Shown: positions 35,801 through 44,894 of the stretch, piece by piece
How the letters are laid out: each line of letters opens with the position of its first letter
Position numbering within the stretch: position 1 is the stretch's first letter
From: Acidobacteriota bacterium
GTDB taxonomy: Bacteria > Acidobacteriota > Thermoanaerobaculia > Thermoanaerobaculales > Sulfomarinibacteraceae
DNA length: 64,000 bases
Assembly (NCBI GenBank): GCA_022340665.1
Contig: JAJDNM010000148.1
Location: forward strand, 55,127 to 119,126
Reading direction: 5' to 3'
Program-made: the position numbers and the translations under genes
Notes under the pieces: model-generated
What the model saw: only the letters and a program-made list of their open reading frames with translations
What the model was told of the DNA's origin: nothing
The model's database searches: none

Positions 35801-38721
35801 GGCTGGCGTTCGAGCCGCGTGAGGACCGCCTTGCCCACGTGTCGGGAGACATGACGCTGGTCGACGGTGTCTGGGACGAGAGGTTCGACGTCGCCGGCTT
35901 CCTGACGGCGGACGACTCGACGGTACCAGAGGACGATCTCCTGCACGACGTCAGCCTCGATGTGGTGGTTCGCGGACTGGCCGGAATCAGGGTCGAGAAC
36001 AACCTCGGGCGGTTCGATGTCAACTGGGAGCAGTTACGGGTTGGCGGGACCGCCGCCGAACCCGTCCTTCTGGGCGAGGTGCAAATCGCGCCGGGCGGCG
36101 TACTGGCCCTGGCCGGGCACGAGGTCGAGGTCAGGCGCGGCGTGGCGGAGTTCACGGGAGATCCCGAGATCGACCCGGTTTTGGAAATCATCCCAGCAGC
36201 GGATTTGAACCTTGTTGGCGGCGAGGATGCAATCGGAGGAACAGTTTTTGCGACGCAGGGTCTCGCCCAGGGGCTCAGCAATGCGCTGGGATTCGAAAAT
36301 GTGACGCTGAGACCGGCGGAGATCGCGGTTCAGACGGAGAGCGATCCGAGCACCCGATACATGGTCGGGCATCGATTGAGTCATCAATTCGCTCTCTTCC
36401 TGGCCACCAACCTTTCCGACGTCCAGGATCGCCTGACCATGATCCAGTACTGGAACATTCCGCATTTCGGGAGTCTCGCGCTGCAGGCGTATGAGGAAAC
36501 GAAGGACGAGAGTCAAGGAGCCAACGTTTTCCAGAGATTCGAGTGGGGTGGGACGATATTGGACCAGGGTGTTCCCGAAATCCGCCGAATTCGCCTCGAC
36601 GGCGACTGGCCGTTGTCCAAGCGAAGCCTTCGCAAGGCGACGCGTCTCCGCCGCGGGCAGCCGTACGACGATTTTCTCTTGTTCGTGGCGGCAGTGCGTA
36701 TGGAGAGGCTGCTGGCGCAGAACGGCTATCAGAATGCTCGCGTGATTGGGATATCGGAAGGGGAGGAATCCTCACCGGTTCTCGCGTTCACCTGCGAGCC
36801 AGGCGAGCGACAGGTCGTGACTTTCGAGGGAGATGCATTGGCCAGGGATGTGGAACGCGAGGTCACGGCCCTGTACAGGCGACCGCCAATGAAGCGCCTT
36901 TCATTCGACAAGATGGAATCGGTGATTCGCCAAAACCTGGTCAGCGATGGCTATTTGGCACCCGAGATCTCCATCGAAGGGCTCGACGAAAAGATCGTCG
37001 TTGATGTGCTGAAGGGAGAGCCTTCTGATCTTCGCGGTCCCTTCCTCGACGGCGTGCCGGACGGTTCGATCGCGGTCGTTCGGGCAGTGCTGGATGCGCC
37101 GTCGGAGCTGGCCAACGCGGTCGTCCGGCCAAACATCGCGAGACGGCGCGTCGAACGGGTGTTGCAAAGGGCCGGCTATCTGGAGGCGCAAGTCACGGAC
37201 TTTTTCACGCTTCCCGGAGACGACGGTTCTACGGAGGTCCATTTGGTGGTCGATGCCGGGGGTCGAACATCGATCGATTCGGTGGAGATTCTCGGAGACG
37301 ATCCTCTCGGCGTGACCGAAGCGGAGGCCTTGGCGCTCGAGTCCGGAATCCCGCTCGACCGTGTGATGATCGATACCGCCGTCCGCGGCATTCGCAATAC
37401 GTACCAGGAGGCGGGATATACGGACGTCAGCGTGGCGAGCACGGTCGAGGTCGATGCATCCGGGAAGCGGCGGCTTCAGGTCAATTTGGAGCCGGGGCCC
37501 AGACCGACCGTGAGAGAGATTCGTTTCGAAGGCAGGAGGTTCGTCTCGGAAGGCGTGCTCTCGAAGGGGGTGGCCCTGTCACCGGGCGATTTCGTGACCG
37601 AGGGAGAGTTGAATCAATCGGCTTCGGATATCGCTAACTTCTCGCCCATCGAGCGCGCGACTGTCGTGACGACGCCGATCGACGACTCCCAGGTGGATGT
37701 CGAGTTCGACGTCGTCGAAAAGGACCGCTGGACGGTCGAGGTGGGCGGCGGCTGGAGCACCGAGCGAAGCTTCGGCGCCGCCTTCGGCATTCGTGACGAC
37801 AATCTGTTCGGGCGGGGGGTCGGCCTCAACCTTCGCGGTTCTCTGGATTCGAAGGAGCAGAAGCTGTACCTCTACGGCTCGATTCCGCCGCCGCCCGGCG
37901 GAAATCTCTCGTTCATATCGACGGTGGGTTACGCAACGGGAGACGCCCCGGATGATCCGGATTTTCTGGACCAGGACGAGTTCCTGGCCTCGCTGGAGGC
38001 GACCTACCGCCTGCCGAACGACATGCAGGTCGGGGGCTATTACCGTTGGACCAGGACCCGGACATACGAAAAGATCCCGGACGACTTTCTCCCGTTCGAC
38101 ATCACCGTTCGAGTGGGGACACTCGGGTTGCGATCGGTAGTGGACCGGTTCGATTTCTTCTTTGACCCGCGCAAGGGCTGGGGGCTGACCTCCGATTTCG
38201 GTTGGAGCGGTGAAGCCATCGGATCGGAGCTGGAGTATCTGAGCTGGCTGACGGGTTTCGGCCTCGCGCTGGAAACGTTTGCTGGTTCGACCTGGATGCA
38301 GACCGTGAAGATCGGCATCGCCGAACCCCTCAAGGGGACGAGCCTCGACACCGAGGCGAAGTTCTTTGCGGGAGGCCAATCGTCCGTTCGGGGTTTCGAT
38401 CTCAACACTGTGGGACCGGTGACCTACGGCAGTGACGGCACCCTGGTTCCAGCCGGCGGCGCGGTGCTGTTCGTGCTCAACGAGGAGCTCAGAATCCCGG
38501 TGCTATGGGATCCGCTGAGACTCGCCATCTTTGCCGATGTGGGTCAGGTCTGGGAGACGCGGGAGGACCTGGACTTCGATTTCTCGGTGGGCGTCGGGAT
38601 CGGCATCCGCTGGTCGACGCCGATAGGTCCTCTGTGGGCCGACGTCGCGTGGCCGGTCGCCAATATCGGCATCAGCTCGACGAAGCCGAAGTTCTACCTG
38701 GGGATCGGTAGGCCGTTCTAG
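32842..38721 (+). CDS. TamB-like domain fused to POTRA repeats and Omp85/TamA barrel
   Basis: One uninterrupted frame of 1959 residues. It starts with an inner-membrane anchor (LLGIAVVTLVGLLVALLLVIHLPG), then about 1200 residues of AsmA/TamB-type beta-rich repeats. These end with the C-terminal TamB block (VNWEQLRVGGTAAEPVLLGE, GVLALAGHEVEVRRG, RYMVGHRLSHQFALFL). From about 1240 there are POTRA-like units (IRRIRLDGDWPLSKRSLRK, RVLQRAGYLEAQVTDFF, REIRFEGRRFVSEGVL), and from about 1630 a 16-strand-type Omp85 barrel with the conserved GGQSSVRGFDLN loop and a terminal Phe. TamA and TamB are separate proteins in well-studied bacteria. The fusion would span the envelope and deliver either proteins or lipids to the outer membrane. 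The ribosome site (TCTGGAG abutting the ATG) is poorly spaced. Confidence 0.9.
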   Translation: MKRTRRLLGIAVVTLVGLLVALLLVIHLPGVQRAVWERVTASIEEASGWRVESEQVSFRVLPTRFRASNLELTTGGRRVASIENLEATWRWRKVVSAPYRLETLLVDGVRLDLDALPGRSESAGSKSIGPLDFIEVQELRIRKVAGAGSIAETEVVVDGLNVESRLVSGSVTATLSADQLTLDRAGRVFDLGVVAAEVAGSAEGLRVTGLELDSPAVSVQVSGEVSFDSGVAGEFQVRTGVDVANLASWWDPNLATGLQPSGHLQLEGSVAFGGDAGPRIDLEHRGDAIRVAGYDLGEIGFSLVDSVPSVRLAHQEWGRAELMFSGPGAVVVRASLKEAPVDDLLTLAAPRVADLVGRPTNVSGEIDGTLTYPVVADLLAGHFDLVVHSPRGRMAIRAAGGESSWRLEELEVLAAGTEIHASGTVDAESGIDLRADLTSAAPTRMLEPFEMSMPSIEGDLVAGGPLEGEVTMSGPLTAPHFSGSLEWREPEIAGRSFSALTATLSGSTESLDWGVELSLAPGASCVASGWAQPMERKIAGDWEVRADDLAEFVPLLAPSMQLTLSGAVTANGAVAAANASFRVNGEIIGSNVQIGKWVIDTLGATFFATPQIVDVSEISVEAYSGVLTGAISLPVAQLSDPINIDLSWSDLDLAAFPVEVPAAITGEMAGELHLAGSFDRPQGEAVFSWVPVAEVPLLESLVLRGELADGKLSVSTKQFETVSGPGTIRAEIPFGDLPLPEWFWPEAPGGPVSATVRADGVKSGPFLQVLGLDDFQAEAETDLRAEIAWDPATGERPELTVEARDFRVSNLPGELVAEGPLAISVKGERVEIEPFVLAGEGSRLEGSATYDPGAGLVRGRFRARVAPAVANMLPYPVAIDEPIEIGADVQVPADLATAAGGVRGQFTVDHRGGRIVVRDPPVEVRDAHLVVDYGGGAFDITDGTAIVNHGQVDISGGWDPVSGEGVDLEFDGVTVMAAGILSKWNGRLAFEPREDRLAHVSGDMTLVDGVWDERFDVAGFLTADDSTVPEDDLLHDVSLDVVVRGLAGIRVENNLGRFDVNWEQLRVGGTAAEPVLLGEVQIAPGGVLALAGHEVEVRRGVAEFTGDPEIDPVLEIIPAADLNLVGGEDAIGGTVFATQGLAQGLSNALGFENVTLRPAEIAVQTESDPSTRYMVGHRLSHQFALFLATNLSDVQDRLTMIQYWNIPHFGSLALQAYEETKDESQGANVFQRFEWGGTILDQGVPEIRRIRLDGDWPLSKRSLRKATRLRRGQPYDDFLLFVAAVRMERLLAQNGYQNARVIGISEGEESSPVLAFTCEPGERQVVTFEGDALARDVEREVTALYRRPPMKRLSFDKMESVIRQNLVSDGYLAPEISIEGLDEKIVVDVLKGEPSDLRGPFLDGVPDGSIAVVRAVLDAPSELANAVVRPNIARRRVERVLQRAGYLEAQVTDFFTLPGDDGSTEVHLVVDAGGRTSIDSVEILGDDPLGVTEAEALALESGIPLDRVMIDTAVRGIRNTYQEAGYTDVSVASTVEVDASGKRRLQVNLEPGPRPTVREIRFEGRRFVSEGVLSKGVALSPGDFVTEGELNQSASDIANFSPIERATVVTTPIDDSQVDVEFDVVEKDRWTVEVGGGWSTERSFGAAFGIRDDNLFGRGVGLNLRGSLDSKEQKLYLYGSIPPPPGGNLSFISTVGYATGDAPDDPDFLDQDEFLASLEATYRLPNDMQVGGYYRWTRTRTYEKIPDDFLPFDITVRVGTLGLRSVVDRFDFFFDPRKGWGLTSDFGWSGEAIGSELEYLSWLTGFGLALETFAGSTWMQTVKIGIAEPLKGTSLDTEAKFFAGGQSSVRGFDLNTVGPVTYGSDGTLVPAGGAVLFVLNEELRIPVLWDPLRLAIFADVGQVWETREDLDFDFSVGVGIGIRWSTPIGPLWADVAWPVANIGISSTKPKFYLGIGRPF

Positions 38722-38854
38722 GCCATCTCGGCTCGACGGCTCAACGGCCGTTCGGCCTCGACGCGTTTTTCGAAGCCACCGAGAATCGAGAGCATGCGTG
38801 TCGTTTGCGCTATAGAAGCTCCAATCGCTGCCGTTCTGCCGTTCCGCCGTCGTC

Positions 38855-39652
38855 CTATCTCCCCGCGCTCTTGAGCACCGCTCGCGCTTTGCCGGCGAAG
38901 GGTCCGTCGGGTGCGAGTTTGACGTACTGGTCGAGGTCGATCAGCATCTCGTCCTTGCGGTCCAGCTTCTCCCAGGCCATGGCGCGCCAGAAGTACATCG
39001 GCGCGTAACGCGGTTCGACTGCGAGGCCGAGGTCGAAAGACTCCTTGGCCTCCTGCCACGATTCGGCAAAGAGATACGAAAGGCCGATCTGGTGGTTGAC
39101 CATTGCCGGATCGAAGCCTGCCCGGACCGCGGTCAGCAGTTCGTCACGCGCCTGCTGGTACTTTTTGGCTCGCACCAGGGAGGCACCCAGGTAATAGTGC
39201 GATGTGGGATCGGTCGGGTATTTCTTTGTCAGCGTTTCGGCCTGCTTCGCCGCAGTTTGCCAGGCGGCGTTGGCTTCCTTTCTCTTGTTCTGTTCGTAGA
39301 GGACCTCGCCGAGATAGTACGAGGCGACCGCATCCACCGCGGCGTTCTTGCTCAATTGAGACAGACTGTCGACTCCACGTTTTGCCATCTCCTTCTTGCC
39401 GCTCGCACCGTCCTGAATCTCCAGCAGTGCCCAGGCCGCCTGGTATTGGGGGGTCGAACCGAACTCGTTCTTCTGCTTGAGAAGGTAGTTGCGCGCGTTC
39501 TGGTTCTTCCAGGCTGCGAGGTCGGCCAACGCCCTGTCGGCCACCGCCTTGGCTTTTGGGTTTGGTGGCTGGTCCTGGTCGGCCGAGACGTTACCGGTGA
39601 CCGCGACGATGATGAACACTGATGTGACGATGAGCGAAATCTTCCGATACAC
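38855..39652 (-). CDS. Exported TPR-repeat protein
   Basis: About 265 residues. A GTG at 39652 is preceded by GGGAGG and begins a signal peptide (ISLIVTSVFIIVAVTGNVSA); the ATG 15 codons upstream has no ribosome site. The mature part is helical with four to five tetratricopeptide-like repeats (AVDAVASYYLGEVLYEQNKR, PTSHYYLGASLVRAKKYQQ, AMVNHQIGLSYLFAESWQE, APMYFWRAMAWEKLDRKDE). It probably acts as a periplasmic scaffold. It converges on the TamB-Omp85 gene 133 bases away; a functional link is possible but unproven. Confidence 0.82.
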   Translation of the reverse strand: MYRKISLIVTSVFIIVAVTGNVSADQDQPPNPKAKAVADRALADLAAWKNQNARNYLLKQKNEFGSTPQYQAAWALLEIQDGASGKKEMAKRGVDSLSQLSKNAAVDAVASYYLGEVLYEQNKRKEANAAWQTAAKQAETLTKKYPTDPTSHYYLGASLVRAKKYQQARDELLTAVRAGFDPAMVNHQIGLSYLFAESWQEAKESFDLGLAVEPRYAPMYFWRAMAWEKLDRKDEMLIDLDQYVKLAPDGPFAGKARAVLKSAGR

Positions 39653-39777
39653 GACGTCCTCCCGGGTTATTGCTCCGCCATTCTGAACTCGTTCCATAGT
39701 GCCACAACCCGGCGTACAGGCTCACCAACCAACGAAATGTGGATGTTCGGCGGTGATGGCGTATCCTGTCCGGCGCC

Positions 39778-41103
39778 GTGCTCGATCGCAGCCGAATCCG
39801 AACGATCCTCGCCCTCGCCCTGCCCATCATCGGCGGCATGGCGTCGCAGAACGTACTGAACCTCGTCGACACGGCGATGGTCGGTTATCTCGGAGCGCCC
39901 TCGCTGGCGGCGGTCGGATTGGGGAGCTTCGCAAACTTCATGGCCGTCGCATTCATCATGGGCTTGTCGGCAGGCGTGCAGGCGATCGCGGCTCGACGGC
40001 TCGGAGAAGGGCGACGAGATCAGACGGCGAGTGGCCTCAACGCCGGTCTGCTGATCGCGCTGCTGGTGGCCATTCCGTGGTCGCTGACCCTGATCGCGTT
40101 CGCCGATCGCGTTTTCCCGTTTCTGGTCGACGATCCCGAGGTTGTGAGCATCGGTGTGCCGTACCTGCAGGTGAGGCTTGCGGGCATGGTGGCGATCGCG
40201 ATGAACTTCGCTTTTAGGGGATTCTGGAACGGGATCGGGCAATCGCGCCGCTATCTCCAAACCCTCGTCATCATGCACAGCTGCAACATCATTCTCAATT
40301 GGGTGTTGATTTTCGGGCACTTCGGTCTGCCGGCTCTGGGAGCCGCGGGCGCCGGCCTGGGCACGACGATCTCCACGTATCTCGGCACTGTCATTTACAT
40401 CACCCTTGCGGTTCGCCACGCAAGGGGAACGGGCTTTCTCCGGGGCATCGCCGATCGAAAGACGATGGTGTCGATGCTCAAACTCTCGATACCGGCCGGG
40501 TTGCAGAGCTTCTTCTTCGCCACTGGCATGACCGCCTTGTTCTGGATCATCGGACGCATCGGCACCGACGAGTTGGCCGCTTCCAACGTTTTGGTGCAGC
40601 TGCTGCTGGTCGCGATTCTCCCCGGCGTTGGATTCGGGCTGGCTGCCGCATCCCTGGTCGGCCAGGCTCTGGGTCGCGGGGAAAAGGAAGATGCGGTGAC
40701 GTGGGGTTGGGACGTAAGCCGCCTGGCGATGCTCGTGGTCGGTGTGGGAGCGTTGGTCGGGGTCATCGCGCCGGACCTGCTGCTCGGAATCTTTCTCCAC
40801 GAAGAGCACACGATCGAACTGGCGCGCTTTCCGTTGCGTTTGCTGGGCGCGACGATGGTTCTCGAGACCCTCGGCAGCGTACTGATGAATGCCCTGCTCG
40901 GGGCCGGCGCGAGCAGAACGGTGATGATGGTGTCGATCTCGTTGCAGTGGGGCCTGTTCCTTCCGATCGCCTTTCTGATCGGCCCCGTGCTCGGGTACGG
41001 CATGGCGGCGGTGTGGGCGTTGCAGGTCGGATACCGCTGCCTGCAGGGCGTCATCTTCGCGCTCATCTGGCGCAGCCGGCGGTGGATCAATGTCGATGTC
41101 TGA
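39778..41103 (+). CDS. MATE-family efflux transporter
   Basis: A 441-residue polytopic membrane protein with about 12 hydrophobic segments in the two-lobed MATE arrangement. Family hallmarks are [52 protein letters not shown], and in the second half [15 protein letters not shown] and [15 protein letters not shown]. It probably exports a cationic compound or metabolite using a sodium or proton gradient. Translation starts at a GTG (39778). It is the gene immediately upstream of oleA in the same direction, 164 bases away, so it may help handle Ole products, but this is context only. Confidence 0.88.
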   Translation: MLDRSRIRTILALALPIIGGMASQNVLNLVDTAMVGYLGAPSLAAVGLGSFANFMAVAFIMGLSAGVQAIAARRLGEGRRDQTASGLNAGLLIALLVAIPWSLTLIAFADRVFPFLVDDPEVVSIGVPYLQVRLAGMVAIAMNFAFRGFWNGIGQSRRYLQTLVIMHSCNIILNWVLIFGHFGLPALGAAGAGLGTTISTYLGTVIYITLAVRHARGTGFLRGIADRKTMVSMLKLSIPAGLQSFFFATGMTALFWIIGRIGTDELAASNVLVQLLLVAILPGVGFGLAAASLVGQALGRGEKEDAVTWGWDVSRLAMLVVGVGALVGVIAPDLLLGIFLHEEHTIELARFPLRLLGATMVLETLGSVLMNALLGAGASRTVMMVSISLQWGLFLPIAFLIGPVLGYGMAAVWALQVGYRCLQGVIFALIWRSRRWINVDV

Positions 41104-41118
41104 GATACGAAAGCCGAT

Positions 41119-41150
41119 GCGGCAAATTCATGCCGCGGTGCGCCTTTTTT
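41119..41150 (+). terminator. Weak terminator-like hairpin after the MATE gene
   Basis: GCGGCA and TGCCGC pair around AATTCA, and a run of six T follows after eight bases. The gap before the T-run makes this a weak candidate. Confidence 0.3.
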
Positions 41151-41267
41151 GCCACAACGCGCGGTGGTAGGCTCACCTTCCGACATCTGGACCTCAATCC
41201 GGGAGGCCCGGGGATCCGTGCCACAGTTACGCGATACCCGGAATCAATCGCGTCGTTGGAGCAGATC

Positions 41268-42284
41268 ATGAAATTCGAAAACGTTTCAGTTTTGAGCGTT
41301 TCCCACGTGGATGCGCCGCACACGATCACCTCGGAGGAGATCGAGGAACAGTTGGCGCCGACGATGGACCGCCTCGGTATCCGCAGGGACCTGCTGCGTG
41401 ATCTCTCCGGGATCATGGAGAGGCGGGTTTGGGACGAGGGCATGCAGCCGAGCCGGGTGGCGGCGATGGCGGGCGAGAAGGCGATCGAAGCGGCGGGTGT
41501 GGATCGCTCGAAGCTGGGGATCCTCATCAACACGTCGGTCTGCCGTGACTACCTCGAGCCGTCGACCGCATGCATCGCCCATTCGGAGCTCGGCCTGCCC
41601 GAGACGTGCATGAATTTCGACCTCGGCAACGCGTGCCTCGGTTTCGTCAACGGCATGGACATGGTCGGCAATATGATCGACCGTGGGCAGGTGGACTACG
41701 CCATTCTGGTCAATGGCGAGACCAGCCGCCAGATCACCGAAGCTACCGTCAAGCGGATGCAAGATCCGGAGATCGACGAGGCGTCCTTCCGCGAGCAGTT
41801 CGCGTCCCTCACTCTCGGCTCGGGCGCTGCGGCGATGGTGCTCGGCCGATCGGACCTCGAGCCGGAGGGCCACGCTTTCACCGGCAGCGTGAACCTCGCG
41901 GCGACTCAACACTGCCGGCTCTGTGCCGGCAATATCGACCAAATGGTGACCAAGACCCGCGAGCTGCTTTTGGCTGGCATGGAGCTTGCCGTGCGGACGT
42001 GGGGGAAGGCGGCTGAGGTGCTGGGCTGGACGGTGGATTCCATCGATCACTTCGTGGTCCACCAGGTGAGCAAGGTCCACACCGAGCAATTCGCAGGAGT
42101 TCTCGGCATCGATCTCGAGAAGATCTTCCGCCTCTATCCGAACTTCGGAAACATCGGGCCGGCAGGCGTGCCGATCGCGCTGTCCAAGCTCGCGGAGTCC
42201 GGGCGCCTCCATCGTGGTCAAAAGGTCGCGATACTCGGCATCGGAAGCGGCATCAACTGCACCATGGCCGAGCTGCTGTGGTGA
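41268..42284 (+). CDS. oleA: OleA, thiolase-fold acyl-CoA condensing enzyme
   Basis: Condenses two fatty acyl-CoAs head to head into a 2-alkyl-3-ketoacid, the first step of long-chain olefin synthesis. The 338-residue protein has the KAS III/thiolase triad: Cys in LGNACLGFVNGMD, His in VVHQVSKVHTEQF, Asn in YPNFGNIGPAGVP, plus the OleA-type Glu in WDEGMQPSRVAAMAG. The ATG at 41268 begins where homology begins; the frame is open for 300 codons upstream, but that is the shadow of the MATE gene. It is followed two bases later by oleB. Confidence 0.95.
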   Translation: MKFENVSVLSVSHVDAPHTITSEEIEEQLAPTMDRLGIRRDLLRDLSGIMERRVWDEGMQPSRVAAMAGEKAIEAAGVDRSKLGILINTSVCRDYLEPSTACIAHSELGLPETCMNFDLGNACLGFVNGMDMVGNMIDRGQVDYAILVNGETSRQITEATVKRMQDPEIDEASFREQFASLTLGSGAAAMVLGRSDLEPEGHAFTGSVNLAATQHCRLCAGNIDQMVTKTRELLLAGMELAVRTWGKAAEVLGWTVDSIDHFVVHQVSKVHTEQFAGVLGIDLEKIFRLYPNFGNIGPAGVPIALSKLAESGRLHRGQKVAILGIGSGINCTMAELLW

Positions 42285-42285
42285 G

Positions 42286-43167
42286 ATGAGGCCTGTTCCG
42301 CAACGGCTGTATCCGTTCGAGGCGCATCACCTCGATCTCGACGGTCTCAAGTACCACTACCTCGACGAGGGAAGCGGTGAAGCCGTCGTCGCCGTTCACG
42401 GCAACCCAACCTGGTCTTTCTACTATCGGGACCTGGTCAAGGAGCTGCGGGACCAATTCCGGGTCATCGTTCCCGACCACATGGGTTGCGGCCTCTCCGA
42501 CAAGCCGGAAGATGGGGCGTACGATTACACCCTGAGCCGCCGGGTCGAGGACTTTTCGAAGCTGATGGAGGACTGCGACCTCGATGGTGTGAATCTGGTG
42601 GTGCACGATTGGGGAGGCATGATCGGACTCGCATGGGCGGTGCGCCACCCGGAGCGGGTCAAACGCCTGGTCATCCTCAACACTGCGGCGTTTCATTTGC
42701 CGAAGAGCAAAAGCTTTCCGTGGCAGTTGTGGATCGTCCGAGACACGCCTTTCGGTTCCCTGATGGTTCGTGGTTTCAACGGTTTCGCTCGCGGCGCGAC
42801 CCACCTCGCGTGCACTCGCAAACGACTGCCGAAGGACGTGCGCGACGCGTATTGCGCGCCCTACGATAGTTGGAACGATCGGATCGCGACCCTGCGTTTC
42901 GTGCAGGACATTCCGCTGAACGCTGGCGAGCCCGGGTACGACATCGTCTCCCAAACCGCCGCCCGCCTGGATGTCTTCCGCGACCGACCGGTGTTGGTGT
43001 GCTGGGGAGACAGGGACTTCGTCTTCGATCATCATTTTCTCGCCGAGTGGGAGAGGATCTACCCTGACGCGGAGGTCCACCGCTTCGCCGATTGCGGCCA
43101 CTACATCCTCGAGGACGCCTCGGAAGACGTGATCCCGTTGATTCGCGAATTCTTGCGAGCTACGTGA
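42286..43167 (+). CDS. oleB: OleB, beta-lactone decarboxylase (alpha/beta hydrolase)
   Basis: Converts the cis-beta-lactone made by OleC into a cis-olefin with loss of carbon dioxide. The 293-residue protein belongs to the haloalkane-dehalogenase branch of alpha/beta hydrolases: oxyanion region HGNPTWSFYYRD, nucleophile Asp in VVHDWGGMIGLAW, and a late catalytic His in DCGHYILEDASEDV. The ATG starts one base after the oleA stop, so the two are probably coupled. A 44-bp AACGTT word array then separates it from oleC. Confidence 0.92.
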   Translation: MRPVPQRLYPFEAHHLDLDGLKYHYLDEGSGEAVVAVHGNPTWSFYYRDLVKELRDQFRVIVPDHMGCGLSDKPEDGAYDYTLSRRVEDFSKLMEDCDLDGVNLVVHDWGGMIGLAWAVRHPERVKRLVILNTAAFHLPKSKSFPWQLWIVRDTPFGSLMVRGFNGFARGATHLACTRKRLPKDVRDAYCAPYDSWNDRIATLRFVQDIPLNAGEPGYDIVSQTAARLDVFRDRPVLVCWGDRDFVFDHHFLAEWERIYPDAEVHRFADCGHYILEDASEDVIPLIREFLRAT

Positions 43168-43190
43168 GAATGATCGCCGTGAATTCGTTG

Positions 43191-43234
43191 GAACGTTCAA
43201 ACGTTAAACGTTCCAACGTTTTAACGTTTTAACG
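43191..43234 (+). repeat. AACGTT word array inside the ole operon
   Basis: Five AACGTT words (GTTCAAACGTTAAACGTTCC, then two TTTTAACG copies) fill the 86-base gap between oleB and oleC. It is the only sizeable gap inside the cluster. Confidence 0.85.
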
Positions 43235-43253
43235 ATGGAGCTGGGCATCGATA

Positions 43254-44894
43254 ATGACTGACAAGGCCAATATCGCGGACTTCCTGCCGGAGATGGCGGA
43301 GCGGCAGCCTGATGCAACGGCCATTGTCTGTCCCTGGGGTCGACGGGGCGGCAGCTTGACTTACAGCGAGCTCAACCAGCGTTCGGCGCGGATCGCGCGA
43401 GGCCTCGAGGAAGTTGGAATCGGCCACGGAGTCCGGACGATCCTCATGGTGCCTCCCGGACTCGATCTGTTCCCGCTCGCCTTCGGGCTGTTCAGGTCCG
43501 GCGCCGTGCCGGTGCTGGTCGATCCGGGCATCGGGCTGAAGCACCTCAAAACATGCATCGGGAACGCCGAACCCGAGGCCTTCATCGGCGTACCCAGGGC
43601 GCACGCGGCCCGGGTAATTCTGGGCTGGTCCCGACCGACCATACAGACCAACATCACGGTCGGGAGGCGTGTCTTCTGGGGTGGCTACACGCTGGCACAG
43701 ATCGAGGCCATGGGCTCGGACGCTAATCCACGGAAGGTCGCGGTCACCGCGGCGGACGACGTGGCGGCAGTCGTATTCACGTCTGGAAGCACTGGCCCAC
43801 CAAAGGGCGTCGTCTACCGCCACTCGAACTTCGCCGCACAGGTGGATGCGATCCGCGACGCATACGGAATCGAGCCCGGTGAAGTCAACCTGCCGACGTT
43901 TCCGCTGTTTGCCCTTTTTGATCCCGCCCTCGGCATGACGACGGTGGTTCCCGACATGGACCCGACGCGGCCCGCCCGAGTCGACCCCAGGAAAATCATC
44001 GGGCCAATCAAAGAGCACGGCGTGACCATCATGTTCGGCTCGCCGGCCCTGCTGGATACCGTCGGACGGTGGGGAGCCGCCAACGGCGTCACGCTCGATT
44101 CACTGCGCTGCGTCATATCGGCGGGCGCACCGGTGCCCCCGCGAGTGATCGAACGGTTTCAGGGTCTGCTCGGCGAGGGTGCGGCAATCCATACACCTTA
44201 CGGCGCCACCGAGTCGCTGCCGGTGGCTAGCGCGTCGAGCCAGGAGATCCTGCTCGAAACGCGTTACGCCACCGACCGCGGGGCGGGGACGTGCGTCGGG
44301 TATCCGGTGCCGTCGATCGAAGCGGCGGTGATCGCCATCAACGACGAACCCATCTCTACCTGGCGTGACGACCTGAAGATGGAGGAGAAGACGGTGGGCG
44401 AAATCGTCGTCAAGGGCCCGCAGGTGACGCGGGAGTACTTCAAGGCTCCAGTGCACACGTCGCTGGCAAAAATCGCGGACGGGGATACCGTGCGCCACCG
44501 GATGGGCGACCTCGGTTATTTCGATGAGAGTGGCCGGCTCTGGTTTTGCGGTCGCAAGAGCCAACGGGTCGAGACCAGAGACGGCACTCTGTTCACCGTG
44601 CCCTGTGAATCGGTCTTCAACACCCACCCGGAGGTTTTTCGAACGGCCCTGGTCGGCGTGGGAGAGCGGAATGACCAGACACCTGTGCTCTGCGTCGAGC
44701 TGGAAAAGGGCGTCGGCCGATCTGAACACGAGCGCATACGACAGCAACTCCTCGATCTCGGTGCTGAGTTCGAACACACCAGGCAGATTCACACCGTGAT
44801 TTTCCATCCCGGTTTTCCGGTCGACATCAGGCACAACGCCAAGATCGGCCGTGGTGCCCTGGCCGAATGGGCGACGCCCAGGGTGGGTTCGTGA
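43254..44894 (+). CDS. oleC: OleC, ATP-dependent beta-lactone synthetase
   Basis: Adenylates the 2-alkyl-3-hydroxyacid produced by OleD and closes it to a beta-lactone. It is a 546-residue ANL-superfamily enzyme: P-loop-like VFTSGSTGPPKGVVYRH, core motif TPYGATESLPVA, GDLGYFDESGRLWFCGRKS, and a C-terminal domain ending with the lysine region IRHNAKIGRGAL. The length and the PVLVDPGIG region fit OleC rather than a generic acyl-CoA ligase. Its stop overlaps the oleD GTG (GTGA). The ribosome site is weak (GGAG about 14 bases upstream), and translation may depend on the sequence in the preceding word array. Confidence 0.93.
   Translation: MTDKANIADFLPEMAERQPDATAIVCPWGRRGGSLTYSELNQRSARIARGLEEVGIGHGVRTILMVPPGLDLFPLAFGLFRSGAVPVLVDPGIGLKHLKTCIGNAEPEAFIGVPRAHAARVILGWSRPTIQTNITVGRRVFWGGYTLAQIEAMGSDANPRKVAVTAADDVAAVVFTSGSTGPPKGVVYRHSNFAAQVDAIRDAYGIEPGEVNLPTFPLFALFDPALGMTTVVPDMDPTRPARVDPRKIIGPIKEHGVTIMFGSPALLDTVGRWGAANGVTLDSLRCVISAGAPVPPRVIERFQGLLGEGAAIHTPYGATESLPVASASSQEILLETRYATDRGAGTCVGYPVPSIEAAVIAINDEPISTWRDDLKMEEKTVGEIVVKGPQVTREYFKAPVHTSLAKIADGDTVRHRMGDLGYFDESGRLWFCGRKSQRVETRDGTLFTVPCESVFNTHPEVFRTALVGVGERNDQTPVLCVELEKGVGRSEHERIRQQLLDLGAEFEHTRQIHTVIFHPGFPVDIRHNAKIGRGALAEWATPRVGS

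Noticed and set aside
36400..36650. Assembly chimera as the cause of the TamB-Omp85 fusion
   Set aside because: The junction is in frame with normal linker composition on both sides. I cannot exclude it without reads, so it is listed as a check.
40299..41267. A long upstream extension of the oleA frame
   Set aside because: It lies inside the MATE gene in another frame. OleA homology begins at the ATG at 41268.
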